Notes: generated from the letters alone by a model not told the origin. A stretch of DNA of 64,000 nucleotides from Zobellia amurskyensis (GCF_009725985.1 NZ_RCNR01000001.1:157512-221511), one strand, 5' to 3'. Shown: positions 34,533-44,189, numbered from the stretch's first letter. Translations and numbers: made by a program.

Positions 34533-35921
34533 TTATTTGTTCATTTCAGTAAAGTGATGATAGAAATAAGGTATGGTCTCAATACCTTTAAAATAGTTCC
34601 ATACCCCAAAATGTTCGTTAGGCGAGTGAATGGCGTCGCTATCCAGGCCAAAGCCCATTAGAATAGTTTTACTGTTCAATTCTTTTTCGAACAATGCTAC
34701 AATAGGAATACTACCACCGCTACGTTGTGGAATAGGTTTTTTCCCAAAGGTGGTCTCATATGCTTTTGAGGCCGCTTGATATCCAATGGTATCAATTGGG
34801 GTAACGTATCCTTGTCCGCCATGGTGTGGCTTAACCTTTACGGTAATTCCTTTGGGAGCTATACTCTCAAAATGGGTTTTGAACAATTGCGTAATGTCTT
34901 GCCAATCTTGATTAGGCACCAAACGCATGGAAATTTTGGCGTAAGCCTTACTGGCTATTACCGTTTTTGCGCCTTCTCCTATGTAGCCGCCCCAGATTCC
35001 GTTTACATCAAGGGTAGGGCGTATGCTGTTGCGCTCGTTAGTGCTGTACCCGTTTTCACCGTCCACGGAAGAGATATTCAATGCTTTTTGATATGCTTCT
35101 AGGCTGAAAGGCGCTTTTGCCATTTCTGCACGTTCTTCTAGAGAAAGGTTCTCCACTTTGTCATAAAAACCAGGAATGGTAATATGATTGTTCTTATCAT
35201 GAAGCGAAGCGATCATTTTTGTAAGTGCGTTTATAGGGTTCGCCACCGCACCGCCATAAAGCCCAGAATGTAAATCCCTATTTGGTCCTGTTACCTCTAC
35301 TTCTACATAACTGAGTCCCCGTAGTCCTGTTGTAATGGATGGAACATCGTTTGCAATCATTCCGGTATCGGAAATCAATATAATGTCATTTGATAATTTT
35401 TCACGATTGTTGGCTACAAACACTGCTAAGTTGTTACTGCCCACTTCTTCTTCTCCCTCAATCATGAACTTTACGTTACACGGCAATTGTTCGGTTTTGA
35501 CCATGAATTCCAGTGCTTTAACGTGCATGTACATCTGACCTTTGTCATCACAAGCACCACGAGCGAATATGGCACCTTCAGGATGAATTTCAGTTTCTTT
35601 AATGACCGGTTCAAACGGTGGTGAGTTCCAGAGGTCAATAGGATCTGGCGGTTGTACATCGTAATGACCGTAAACGAGAACCGTTGGAAGACTAGGGTCA
35701 ATTATTTTTTCACCGTAAACGATAGGATATCCTTCGGTCTCACATATTTCTACAATATCGCATCCCGCATTTTCAAGAGCTGTTTTTACAGCTTCCGAAG
35801 TGTCAAAGACATCTTGAGAGAAGGCTGAATCCGCGCTTACTGACGGAATACGAAGGAGTTGTATAAGTTCATCTAAGAACCTTTGCTTATTTTTTATAAT
35901 GTATTCTTGTACGTTTTGCAT
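34533..35921 (-). CDS. M20 family dipeptidase
   Basis: A 462-residue zinc peptidase of the M20 family. Metal-site motifs are VLVYGHYDVQPPD, FARGACDDKGQMY, and MIEGEEEVGSNNL, with a dimerisation domain in the middle and a final metal-ligand region GFGLDSDAIHSPNEHF. The length and motifs match cytosolic non-specific dipeptidases (CNDP-like/PepV-like). No signal peptide is seen. It is transcribed alone, upstream of a tRNA gene on the other strand. Confidence 0.93.
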   Translation of the reverse strand: MQNVQEYIIKNKQRFLDELIQLLRIPSVSADSAFSQDVFDTSEAVKTALENAGCDIVEICETEGYPIVYGEKIIDPSLPTVLVYGHYDVQPPDPIDLWNSPPFEPVIKETEIHPEGAIFARGACDDKGQMYMHVKALEFMVKTEQLPCNVKFMIEGEEEVGSNNLAVFVANNREKLSNDIILISDTGMIANDVPSITTGLRGLSYVEVEVTGPNRDLHSGLYGGAVANPINALTKMIASLHDKNNHITIPGFYDKVENLSLEERAEMAKAPFSLEAYQKALNISSVDGENGYSTNERNSIRPTLDVNGIWGGYIGEGAKTVIASKAYAKISMRLVPNQDWQDITQLFKTHFESIAPKGITVKVKPHHGGQGYVTPIDTIGYQAASKAYETTFGKKPIPQRSGGSIPIVALFEKELNSKTILMGFGLDSDAIHSPNEHFGVWNYFKGIETIPYFYHHFTEMNK

Positions 35922-36004
35922 GTAGCAAATTTAGGGTGTATTTTAAAAATACGAAAAAGAACGTTTTTAAGTGGTGTAAAATTTAGAGAATTAAAATTTT
36001 GCAT

Positions 36005-36012
36005 TATATTTG
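36005..36012 (+). promoter_or_regulatory. -7 box of the tRNA-Leu gene
   Basis: TATATTTG matches TAnnTTTG exactly and lies 22 bp before the mature tRNA 5' end, a normal distance for a tRNA promoter. Confidence 0.6.
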
Positions 36013-36034
36013 CATCCCAATTTGATTTGGAGAT

Positions 36035-36116
36035 GCAGGCGTGGTGGAATTGGTAGACACGCTAGACTTAGGATCTAGTGCCGCAAGGTGTGAGAGTTCG
36101 AGTCTCTCCGCCTGTA
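36035..36116 (+). tRNA. tRNA-Leu (anticodon UAG)
   Basis: An 82-nt cloverleaf. The 7-bp acceptor stem GCAGGCG/CGCCTGT has a G-U first pair; the D-arm, an anticodon stem CTAGA/TCTAG with loop CTTAGGA, a long variable arm and the T-arm with GTTCGAGTC are all visible. The long variable arm and the UAG anticodon identify leucine. CCA is not encoded. A terminator follows directly. Confidence 0.95.
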
Positions 36117-36123
36117 CAACGAG

Positions 36124-36155
36124 AAGCCTTTCAGGAAACTGAGAGGCTTTTTTTT
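36124..36155 (+). terminator. Rho-independent terminator after tRNA-Leu
   Basis: AAGCCTTTCAG (36124-36134) pairs with CTGAGAGGCTT (36139-36149) around a GAAA loop, with one G-U pair, followed by a run of eight T ending at 36155. Confidence 0.85.
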
Positions 36156-36456
36156 ATTGATAAAATTTAACTTCGTACAATTCAAAAGGAAGTACATTCT
36201 CTCTTAATTTAATGAGTGCTCTTTTTTTGGTACTTTTCCCTCACCAAAACCAATTTTATCAAAACAGTGAAGAATTCAATCAAAAAAGATTTGACCGCAC
36301 TGTTATGTTAGGTCAAGTACCCTTTTTTATGGTTTAGGAAGTAAAAAAGGAGTTTGATCGGCCCGTACTTACCGAGAATAAGGTATACATTGCCCATAAA
36401 CGGGTATGGTGTTTACCATTTATAATATGATCACAATCCTAATAATTAAAAACTAT
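36156..36456. other. Intergenic region without clear genes
   Basis: Around 300 bp. One plus-strand frame (36304-36336) is stopped early, and its downstream continuation, with EVKKEFDRPVLTENKVYIAHKR-like residues split by a stop, is unrecognised. It could be decayed coding sequence or simply the leader of the following esterase gene. No RNA or repeat is seen. Confidence 0.35.
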
Positions 36457-37422
36457 ATGAAAGCTTTTTTTCTATCCTTATTTTTAATTCATACCACAAT
36501 GGTTTTTCCCGTGCAAAACACATCTGTAAAAGATGGGATTGTACCAGATGAAATAGTCGCTTATAAAACCATGGAAAGCACCAAGCTATCGCTTCATGTG
36601 TTTAATCCTAAGGAACATAAGGCCACGGACAATGCGCCGGTTATTGTATTTTTCTTTGGGGGTGGTTGGAGTGGAGGAACTCCTAAACAATTCTACCAAC
36701 AATCACGTTATTTTACCGAAAAGGGCATGGTAGCCATATCGGCAGAGTATCGTGTGAATAGAACCCATGGCACAACACCTTTTGATGCGGTAACTGATGC
36801 GAAATCTGCTATAAGATGGGTTCGGAAACACGCAAAAGAGTTAGGGGTGGATCCCAATAAAATAATTGCCTCCGGAGGCTCGGCAGGAGGTCATATAGCT
36901 GCTTGTACAGGAATTATTGAAGGTTATGATGCTGCAGATGAGGATTTGACTATCAGCTCTATACCCAATGCCATGGTTTTGTACAATCCCGTGTTGGATA
37001 CTACGGAAAAGGGATACGGAATGACTAAAGTCGGCGAGGAAAGAAAAACGGATATTTCCCCAAACCATCAGATACATACGGGTGTAGTGCCCACCATTGT
37101 ATTTCATGGTACAGCGGACAAAACCGTACCGTTTGAAAATGCAAAACGTTTTGATTTATTCATGAAGAGCGCAGGAAACGATTGTGTTTTGGTTCCTTAT
37201 GAAGGAAAGGATCACGGGTTTTTTAATGGTTCTTTTTTTCGTGGCGAACGGGCAGATGAAATAGTCTATGCAGACCTTATGGATAAAAGTTATGCATTCA
37301 TAGAAGAAAGGGTGATAACTTCAAAAGAGGTGAAGCCTGCCCGTATAATCGCTAATCATATGGTGTTACAACAGCAAATGAACGTTCCAATTGGGGTAGG
37401 GCAAATGCAGGTCAAATGGTAA
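36457..37422 (+). CDS. Exported alpha/beta hydrolase (acetyl-xylan-esterase-like), 5' part of a frameshifted fusion
   Basis: A 321-residue reading frame from the ATG at 36457 (a longer frame from 36406 lacks a proper signal peptide start). It has a signal peptide (MKAFFLSLFLIHTTMVFP), an oxyanion motif FFGGGWSGG, the nucleophile elbow ASGGSAGGH, and the catalytic His in GKDHGF. The last 25 residues, including RIIANHMVLQQQMNVPI, match the start of a sialate O-acetylesterase domain, which then continues in another frame at 37416. So this looks like one gene of 792 codons with a one-base loss near 37390-37396. Esterase activity on plant or algal polysaccharide is inferred. Confidence 0.8.
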   Translation: MKAFFLSLFLIHTTMVFPVQNTSVKDGIVPDEIVAYKTMESTKLSLHVFNPKEHKATDNAPVIVFFFGGGWSGGTPKQFYQQSRYFTEKGMVAISAEYRVNRTHGTTPFDAVTDAKSAIRWVRKHAKELGVDPNKIIASGGSAGGHIAACTGIIEGYDAADEDLTISSIPNAMVLYNPVLDTTEKGYGMTKVGEERKTDISPNHQIHTGVVPTIVFHGTADKTVPFENAKRFDLFMKSAGNDCVLVPYEGKDHGFFNGSFFRGERADEIVYADLMDKSYAFIEERVITSKEVKPARIIANHMVLQQQMNVPIGVGQMQVKW

Positions 37423-38783
37423 CAGTCGCGTTTGCGGGACAAGAGAAAAGCACAATTGCCGATGAAAATGGCCGCTGGGAAATTATTTTGGACCCCATGG
37501 AAGCTTCTGGGGAAGGCAGGAACTTGGTAATTAGCGCAGAAAACAAAAAGGTTATTTCAGATGTTTTGGTAGGTGAGGTATGGATTTGCTCAGGCCAATC
37601 TAATATGCAAATGTCCGTAGACGCCGTTCCCGATATAAAAGCTTTGGAAACTAGAGCCAAGAACATACGAAGTTTTGAAGTAGATCGTACCGTTGCCTTG
37701 AGCGAAGCGGAAGATGTTATGGGAAAGTGGTCCGATGATGTTCCGAAAAGTGCCGTTGCCTTTTCTTTTGCCTACTTTCTTGAGAAAGCGGGTGATGTTC
37801 CGGTAGGTATTATTCAGTCCTCATGGGGCAGCTCTTCCATAGAGGCATGGATGCCCAAGGATATGACGGAGCAATTCGGATATTTTGATACGATTATGAA
37901 AGATTTTGATGCTGATACAGTAAGTCAAAACAGAATTACAAAAATCCTTGAAAAATCATCCGATAGAAGTAATGAAGATGATATCTTCTTAAGAAGGCAA
38001 CCGAACATTTTATACAATGCCATGATGAAACCCTTGGCGCCATATGCGGTGAAGGGATTAGTGTGGTATCAAGGAGAACGAAACACACGCTATATTTCAG
38101 GGGTGCCCAAGGTTAATAAAGATAATTGGTTCCATAAAGTTTCCGGCATGAAGGAATACGGAGATGTGTTAAAGGCTTGGGTCAGTCGGTATAGAAAACA
38201 ATGGAATAACGAGGATATGTATTTCATGGTGGTCATGCTACCGGGTTATGGTAAGGGTACTGTAGAGAATCCTAAAATAGACCCGAATGACCCAACTTCC
38301 CAATCTTGGGCCTGGATGAGGGAATCGCAGCTCAAGGCATCGGAGCTTCCGAAGGTGAGTGTAATCAATACGATTGATTTAGGCGATGTTGAAAATATCC
38401 ATCCTAAAGACAAACTCCCTATTGGCCAGCGTTTAGGACTTGAGGCAGCCAAGAAGACCCTAGGAAAAGAGATAATTACGGATGGCCCGATATTGGAACG
38501 TGTTGAGAGGCAAAAACGAAGTTTAATAATTCATTATGCAAATGTTGATATTCTAAAAACCGCTGATGGCAAATCTCCTAAGGGGTTTTGGATAACGGAT
38601 GAAAGCCTGCAATGGAAACCTGCCAAAGCAAAAGTTAAAGGACGAACCGTAGTCTTAAAATCGAAGGAGATTAAAAATCCACTTTACGTTCGCTATGCTT
38701 TTTCCGGAAAACCTGATGTTAATTTAGTCAATGGTGCCGATTTACCAGCCTATCCTTTCAGAACAGATACTGGTGACGAGTAA
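37416..38783 (+). CDS. Sialate O-acetylesterase (SGNH) domain, 3' part of a frameshifted fusion
   Basis: A 455-residue frame. The nucleophile motif CSGQSNMQM is near residue 60, followed by IIQSSWGSSSIEAW, GLVWYQGERNTRY and the C-terminal beta-rich tail. The natural N-terminal part (HMVLQQQMNVPI...) is in the frame of the upstream hydrolase. Inserting one T into ATTGGGG at 37390-37396 would give PIWGRANAGQMVTVAFAG, the standard junction of this family. The ATG at 37416 would lie inside that junction, so it is unlikely to be a native start. Removal of acetyl groups from sugars is the family role. Confidence 0.82.
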   Translation: MVTVAFAGQEKSTIADENGRWEIILDPMEASGEGRNLVISAENKKVISDVLVGEVWICSGQSNMQMSVDAVPDIKALETRAKNIRSFEVDRTVALSEAEDVMGKWSDDVPKSAVAFSFAYFLEKAGDVPVGIIQSSWGSSSIEAWMPKDMTEQFGYFDTIMKDFDADTVSQNRITKILEKSSDRSNEDDIFLRRQPNILYNAMMKPLAPYAVKGLVWYQGERNTRYISGVPKVNKDNWFHKVSGMKEYGDVLKAWVSRYRKQWNNEDMYFMVVMLPGYGKGTVENPKIDPNDPTSQSWAWMRESQLKASELPKVSVINTIDLGDVENIHPKDKLPIGQRLGLEAAKKTLGKEIITDGPILERVERQKRSLIIHYANVDILKTADGKSPKGFWITDESLQWKPAKAKVKGRTVVLKSKEIKNPLYVRYAFSGKPDVNLVNGADLPAYPFRTDTGDE

Positions 38784-38996
38784 ATAACAAAAGTTTGTTT
38801 ATGATAATGAGATGATATTTTTTTCGCCTCGGTTTTGTTATACCAAAAAGGATACTAAAATCATGTCAGTAGAAAACAACATTTTTAACCCCAAATTGAG
38901 ATTTTCGATTATTTATTGGAGATAGCGAGTATACGCGTTTGCTCTTTCGCGAAAATGGAAGGCTTTTTTATGGCGAAAAGTTAAAATACTATTCAA

Positions 38997-39033
38997 AAAA
39001 TATTATTGTCTCAATTTGTGACAATAATATTTT
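38997..39033 (+). repeat. Perfect 14-bp inverted repeat in the leader of the Nudix-regulator gene
   Basis: AAAATATTATTGTC (38997-39010) and GACAATAATATTTT (39020-39033) with a 9-base loop. It precedes the ATG at 39080 by 46 bp. It could be an operator for the regulator itself or an RNA hairpin; the sequence does not decide. Confidence 0.6.
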
Positions 39034-39079
39034 GTTTTCTTGGGTTATTACCCGTTATTTGAGAAAACTACAGGTTTTG

Positions 39080-39805
39080 ATGGCTAAAAAATCGATGCAA
39101 GTACTTCATAAAGAAGATTTTATACAGAATATTTCATATGATTCGGTAATCTTTGGCTTTAATGGGAAGCAACTGAAAATTCTTGTACTTGAATATCACA
39201 ACACAGGTTTGTTCGCCCTGCCTGGCGGGTTTGTTAGAAAGGATGAGAGTCTTGACGAAGCTGTGAAAAAAGGTGTAAAAGAACGAACCGGATTAGATCA
39301 TATTTATTTGGAGCAGTTTCAGACGTTTGGAAATTTGACCCGGTCGGACCCATCGGTTATGAAGCGAATATTAGAAGAGAACAATTTGGATCTAGATGTT
39401 CATGACTGGTTGCTGGATCGCTTTATTTCCATTTCCTACTATGCCCTTATTAATTATGATAAAGTAACACCTGTCCCGGATGCACTTTCGGATAGCATTA
39501 GTTGGTATGCTATTGATGAACTTCCGGCTCTTATGATGGATCATAACCAAATTGTGAATAGAGCGTTGCAAGTGTTGCGTAATAATTTAGAGAAAAAATT
39601 GGTGGGTATGAATCTCTTGCCTTCCAAGTTTACCATGAAACAATTACAGAAGGTATATGAAGTGGTTTTGGGTGAAGAATTACGACGGACCACTTTTCAA
39701 AGGCGAATTTTAGGAATGAATATGTTAGAGCGGCATGAAAAACTCTTTCAGGGAACCGCACATAAGGCTCCATATCTCTATAGTTTTAAATTGGAGCAGG
39801 ACTAA
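39080..39805 (+). CDS. Nudix-domain transcriptional regulator (NrtR/AraR-like)
   Basis: A 241-residue protein. Residues 10-150 form a Nudix fold, but the catalytic box reads GGFVRKDESLDEAVKKGVKERTGLD, where the REUxEE core is replaced by KGVKER, so hydrolase activity is doubtful. Residues 165-241 (LPSKFTMKQLQKVYEVVLGEELRRTTFQRRIL) form the winged helix found in NrtR/AraR-type Nudix regulators. Such regulators in Bacteroidota control sugar catabolism; context with esterases and sugar isomerase fits that. The ATG at 39080 starts the conserved part. Confidence 0.8.
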   Translation: MAKKSMQVLHKEDFIQNISYDSVIFGFNGKQLKILVLEYHNTGLFALPGGFVRKDESLDEAVKKGVKERTGLDHIYLEQFQTFGNLTRSDPSVMKRILEENNLDLDVHDWLLDRFISISYYALINYDKVTPVPDALSDSISWYAIDELPALMMDHNQIVNRALQVLRNNLEKKLVGMNLLPSKFTMKQLQKVYEVVLGEELRRTTFQRRILGMNMLERHEKLFQGTAHKAPYLYSFKLEQD

Positions 39806-39837
39806 CGCAATAGAAAATCAATTAACAATTAAGAAAG

Positions 39838-40716
39838 ATGAAAAGAATAAATTTAAAGAATGGTTTGGGTAGAATATTGGTAATCGTTGTATTTCTGACC
39901 GGTTTTATAGGTACGGCTCAAAATCAATTTGGAGGACTGGCTTTATACACAGTTCGCGATGCCATGGGGGAAGATGCCAAGTCAACTTTAAAAGCTGTTG
40001 CAGATGCGGGATATGAAAATATTGAAGCTGCTGGTTACGCCAATGGGAAATTCTACAATATGTCTCCAGAAGCGTTTAAGGCGGTATTGAAAGAATTAAA
40101 TTTAAAACCTATAAGTACACATCAGGCCAGTGTTACCCTAGATAATGCAGAAAGCATGATGGCAGATGTAAAAGCGGCGGGCTTCACATATTTTGTAGTG
40201 CCCGTGCCTCCTATGGGGATGTTTGAGTTTAATAGAGAGAGCAAAACCATTACCATGAAAGGTACCGCAGACGAGTTGGCTAAAATATTGAATAGTTTGG
40301 GTGAAAAGGCCAATGCCGCCGGCCTAAAGCTATTATATCATAACCATGATTTTGAGTTCAAAAAGAATGCAGAGGGAATTGTAATTATGGATTACTTATT
40401 GGAGAATTGTGACCCTGAACTTGTAAACTTTCAAATGGATTTATACTGGGTAGTTAAGGCGGGAGTAGATCCTTTGGATTATTTTGAGAAATACCCAGGT
40501 AGGTTCAAAATTTGGCATGTCAAAGATATGGATGAGCAAGGCAGGTTTGCCCCGGTTGGAACAGGAACTATAGATTTTGCCCGGATTTTGGAGCAAAAGG
40601 AAAAGTCAGGTATGGAATATTATATGGTAGAACAAGATATGACCTTTGAAGGTATGAAGCCACTTGAGGTTATAAGTACAAGTCATAAAGGGCTTAATGA
40701 ATTTGGATTCAATTAG
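39838..40716 (+). CDS. Exported sugar phosphate isomerase/epimerase family protein (TIM barrel)
   Basis: A 292-residue protein with a signal peptide (cleavage after about GFIGTAQ) and a xylose-isomerase-like TIM barrel: LALYTVRDAMGEDAKSTLKAVADAGYENIEAAGYA, LLYHNHDFEF, FQMDLYWV, WHVKDMD. The His, Glu and Asp metal ligands of the fold appear present. Members exported by Bacteroidota act on sugars or sugar alcohols such as 3-keto-glycosides; the precise substrate is unknown. It lies 32 bp after the Nudix regulator gene and may be its target. Confidence 0.85.
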   Translation: MKRINLKNGLGRILVIVVFLTGFIGTAQNQFGGLALYTVRDAMGEDAKSTLKAVADAGYENIEAAGYANGKFYNMSPEAFKAVLKELNLKPISTHQASVTLDNAESMMADVKAAGFTYFVVPVPPMGMFEFNRESKTITMKGTADELAKILNSLGEKANAAGLKLLYHNHDFEFKKNAEGIVIMDYLLENCDPELVNFQMDLYWVVKAGVDPLDYFEKYPGRFKIWHVKDMDEQGRFAPVGTGTIDFARILEQKEKSGMEYYMVEQDMTFEGMKPLEVISTSHKGLNEFGFN

Positions 40717-40831
40717 ACTCAGCCCTTGTTTTTTGGTTTTGAAATTGTTGGTTACAGAATCCAACAACTTAACCAAGAGTAACTAAATACTGTATGGAGA
40801 CAACCACCTTTTAACCTAATAAGACTAGAGA

Positions 40832-42451
40832 ATGAAAAAATCAATTACTTGTTTTATAGCAATAGTTACGATGTTATCCGTAGGAATATTAACTGCGCAA
40901 TCTGAAGTTGAGACTGGTGAAAATATTGCCGTAACAAAAACCAACTCGGGAAAAGTAAGAGGGTATATAGAAAAAGGAATTTTCACTTATAAAGGAATTC
41001 CCTATGCAACAGCTAAGCGTTTTGAAGCTGCTGTAAAACCTGAGGCTTGGGAAGGGGTAAGAAGCTCCACAATGTATGGGCCGGTTGCTCCATTATTAAC
41101 TCCTACAACCTCAGTTCAGGATGAATCAGAATTTGTTTTTGATCATGATTGGGGCTATACCAATGAAGATTGCCTGAATCTGAATGTTTGGACACCAGGT
41201 ATTGATGATGGTAAAAAAAGACCTGTAATGTTTTGGATTCATGGAGGTGGGTTTACAGCTGGCTCAAGTCATGAATTACCATCTTACGACGGGGCCAATT
41301 TGAGTAAAAAGGGTGATGTTGTGGTGGTATCTATCAATCACCGTTTAAACGTTTTAGGGTTTCTGGATTTATCCGCCTATAGTGATAAATACAAGCATTC
41401 AGCCAATAACAGTATTTCTGATATGGTTATTGCCTTGGAATGGGTACGGGATAATATTTCAAACTTTGGAGGTGACCCAAATAATGTAACCATTTTTGGA
41501 CAATCTGGAGGAGGGGCAAAGGTAAATACCCTCATGGCAATGCCTAAAGCCAAAGGTTTGTTTCATAAAGCAGTCAATCAAAGTGGTTCTTTTAGAACAG
41601 CATTGTTAGAAAAAGAGGTTACTCAGAATATAGCTAAAGAGACTATTTCTATTTTAGGATTGAATGCTGCAACTATAGATAGTATTCAAAACATTCCTTT
41701 TCAGACCTTGGCAGACGCTAGTAGTAAGGCGTTAAAAGTAGTGGAAGGAAAAATGAAAGCGGAAGGAAAATCTATTATTGGTTTTGGGTTGAATTGGGGA
41801 CCAAGTAAAGACGGTGTTGCTTTGCCATGTCAGGTGAATTCTCCAGAGGCGTTGGCACTTTCAAAAGATATTCCCTTATTAATCGGAACTGCTAAAAATG
41901 AATTTGCACCTTTTGCCAATATGCGTTTTGTGGGAGCTTCCGATGAAACCATAATGAATCATATTAAAGAGACGTATAAAGAAAAGGCTGAGGATTATAT
42001 CAAAGCGGTCAAAAAAGCATATCCAGAAGATACAGCGGCTAAAGATTTGCTGGATGTAGATACCATGTTCAGGCCGGGAGCAGTGGCTGAGGCTAATTCT
42101 AAATCCAGCTTAAAAGATGGTGCACCCGTATTTATGTACCTCTTCACATGGCAATCTCCCGTTTTTGACGGAAAATATAAAGCTTTACATTGTATGGAAC
42201 TTCCGTTTGTATTTGACAATATTACGTTGGCAAATCATATGACAGGTGGTGGACAAGAAGCCCATGTCTTAGCTGATAAAATGAGTCAAGCTTGGATAAA
42301 TTTTGCGAAAAACGGAAATCCCAATCATTCTGGACTACCGGATTGGCCAGCCTATAATAATTCTAATACAGCTACAATGCATTTTAATACTACCAGTGTT
42401 GTAAAACCACAGTTGGATAAAGAACTTTTTGAACTTGTAAAAGGAAACTAA
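40832..42451 (+). CDS. Type-B carboxylesterase/lipase, exported
   Basis: A 539-residue enzyme with a signal peptide (MKKSITCFIAIVTMLSVGILTAQ). The oxyanion-hole segment is MFWIHGGGFTAGSSHE, and the nucleophile elbow is FGQSGGGAKVNT. A catalytic His lies near HCMELPFVFDN, and the C-terminal YNNSNTATMHF is typical. These enzymes hydrolyse ester bonds; natural substrates in marine Bacteroidota could be polysaccharide side-chains. It follows the isomerase gene by 115 bp. Confidence 0.92.
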   Translation: MKKSITCFIAIVTMLSVGILTAQSEVETGENIAVTKTNSGKVRGYIEKGIFTYKGIPYATAKRFEAAVKPEAWEGVRSSTMYGPVAPLLTPTTSVQDESEFVFDHDWGYTNEDCLNLNVWTPGIDDGKKRPVMFWIHGGGFTAGSSHELPSYDGANLSKKGDVVVVSINHRLNVLGFLDLSAYSDKYKHSANNSISDMVIALEWVRDNISNFGGDPNNVTIFGQSGGGAKVNTLMAMPKAKGLFHKAVNQSGSFRTALLEKEVTQNIAKETISILGLNAATIDSIQNIPFQTLADASSKALKVVEGKMKAEGKSIIGFGLNWGPSKDGVALPCQVNSPEALALSKDIPLLIGTAKNEFAPFANMRFVGASDETIMNHIKETYKEKAEDYIKAVKKAYPEDTAAKDLLDVDTMFRPGAVAEANSKSSLKDGAPVFMYLFTWQSPVFDGKYKALHCMELPFVFDNITLANHMTGGGQEAHVLADKMSQAWINFAKNGNPNHSGLPDWPAYNNSNTATMHFNTTSVVKPQLDKELFELVKGN

Positions 42452-42492
42452 CCATTTCTTATTGCTAGTTTTGCATTTTTAAATTCAGCAAC

Positions 42493-44130
42493 ATGATTTC
42501 AGTAGATAATTTAGCGGTAGAATTTAGTGGTACTACCTTGTTCAGTGATGTTTCTTTTGTAATTAACCCTACAGATAAGATTGCCCTTATGGGTAAAAAT
42601 GGAGCGGGGAAATCTACGATGATGAAAATTATTGCTGGGGAGCAAAAAGGTACACGTGGTAATGTACGCGTACCTAAAGATGCCGTTATCGCATATCTTC
42701 CGCAACACTTATTAACTGAAGATGATTGCACCGTTTTTGAGGAGGCTGCTAAAGCTTTTAAGCACGTTTTTAGTATGCGTGATGAAATGGAAAGACTTAA
42801 TAAAGAATTAGAGACCAGAACCGATTATGAGAGCGATGCCTATATGTCTATCATCGAAAAAGTTTCTGATCTAGGTGAAAAATATTATGCGCTAGAGGAT
42901 GTGAACTATGATTCTGAAGTAGAAAAGGCGTTAAAGGGATTGGGTTTTAAGCAGGAAGATTTCACCAGACAAACTAACGAATTCAGTGGTGGTTGGCGAA
43001 TGAGAATAGAATTGGCGAAGATTCTTTTACAAAAACCCGATTTAATTCTCTTAGATGAGCCTACTAACCATATTGATATAGAATCCGTAATTTGGTTAGA
43101 AGATTTCTTATTGAACAAAGCAGATGCGGTTATGGTAATTTCTCATGATAGAGCTTTTATCGATAATATTACCAATCGTACTATAGAGGTAACCATGGGT
43201 AGGATTTATGATTACAAAGCCAACTACTCCCATTACTTGCAATTGCGGGAAGATCGTAGATCGCATCAAATAAAAGCTTATCAAGAACAACAGAAATATA
43301 TAGCTGATAACATGGCCTTTATTGAACGATTTAAAGGCACCTATTCAAAAACCAATCAGGTTACCTCTCGTGAACGCATGCTAGAAAAGCTGAATATTAT
43401 TGAAATTGATGAAGTAGATACCTCTTCATTAAAGCTTCGTTTTCCACCATCGCCACGTTCTGGCGATTATCCGGTTACAGTAGAGGCTGTTTCTAAATCC
43501 TATGATGACCAAATCGTTTTTAAAGATGCTAACATGTCTATCTCTAGAGGAGAAAAAGTTTCTTTTGTTGGGAGGAATGGAGAAGGTAAATCAACCATGA
43601 TCAAAGCTATCTTGGGTGAGATTCCGGTAGAAGGTATCTGTCAATTAGGGCATAACGTAAAAGTGGGCTATTTTGCTCAAAATCAAGCTTCGCTATTAGA
43701 TCCCGACCTTACTATTTTTCAGACTGTAGATGAGGTTGCCTTTGGTGATATCCGCAACCAAATCAAGAATATATTGGGCAGATTTATGTTTAGCGGTGAT
43801 GATATCGATAAAAAAGTAAGTATGCTTTCTGGTGGAGAAAAAACCAGATTGGCTATGGTTAAGTTGTTATTAGAACCAGTGAATCTTTTGATATTAGATG
43901 AGCCAACGAATCATTTAGATTTAAAATCAAAAGATGTTCTAAAGGAAGCATTATCAACCTATGATGGGACTTTAATTTTGGTGTCTCACGATCGTGATTT
44001 TCTACAAGGACTGTCTGAGAAAGTATTTGAATTTAAAAACCAAAGGGTAATTGAACATTTTGAAACTATTGATGCCTTCTTAGAGCGAAACCGGATTAAA
44101 AGTATTGCTGAAATTAATTTGATGAAGTAA
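42493..44130 (+). CDS. ABC-F family ATP-binding protein
   Basis: A 545-residue protein with two ABC ATPase domains. Walker A sites are GKNGAGKST (near residue 34) and GRNGEGKST (near residue 359), with ABC signatures FSGGWRMRIELAK and LSGGEKTRLAMVK and Walker B LILLDEPTNHID / LLILDEPTNHLD. An interdomain linker (about residues 235-310) matches ABC-F proteins. There are no membrane domains, so it acts on ribosomes rather than as a transporter. The particular ABC-F subtype is not fixed by the sequence alone. Confidence 0.94.
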   Translation: MISVDNLAVEFSGTTLFSDVSFVINPTDKIALMGKNGAGKSTMMKIIAGEQKGTRGNVRVPKDAVIAYLPQHLLTEDDCTVFEEAAKAFKHVFSMRDEMERLNKELETRTDYESDAYMSIIEKVSDLGEKYYALEDVNYDSEVEKALKGLGFKQEDFTRQTNEFSGGWRMRIELAKILLQKPDLILLDEPTNHIDIESVIWLEDFLLNKADAVMVISHDRAFIDNITNRTIEVTMGRIYDYKANYSHYLQLREDRRSHQIKAYQEQQKYIADNMAFIERFKGTYSKTNQVTSRERMLEKLNIIEIDEVDTSSLKLRFPPSPRSGDYPVTVEAVSKSYDDQIVFKDANMSISRGEKVSFVGRNGEGKSTMIKAILGEIPVEGICQLGHNVKVGYFAQNQASLLDPDLTIFQTVDEVAFGDIRNQIKNILGRFMFSGDDIDKKVSMLSGGEKTRLAMVKLLLEPVNLLILDEPTNHLDLKSKDVLKEALSTYDGTLILVSHDRDFLQGLSEKVFEFKNQRVIEHFETIDAFLERNRIKSIAEINLMK

Positions 44131-44189
44131 AATCATTTGTTTTGAAACACTCTACCTTTTACTTACTAAAAGTAAATCAACATAAAAAT

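Noticed and set aside
36304..36456. A possible decayed reading frame before the esterase gene.
   Set aside because: It is stopped early and I see no recognisable similarity, so it is mentioned only as an intergenic stretch.
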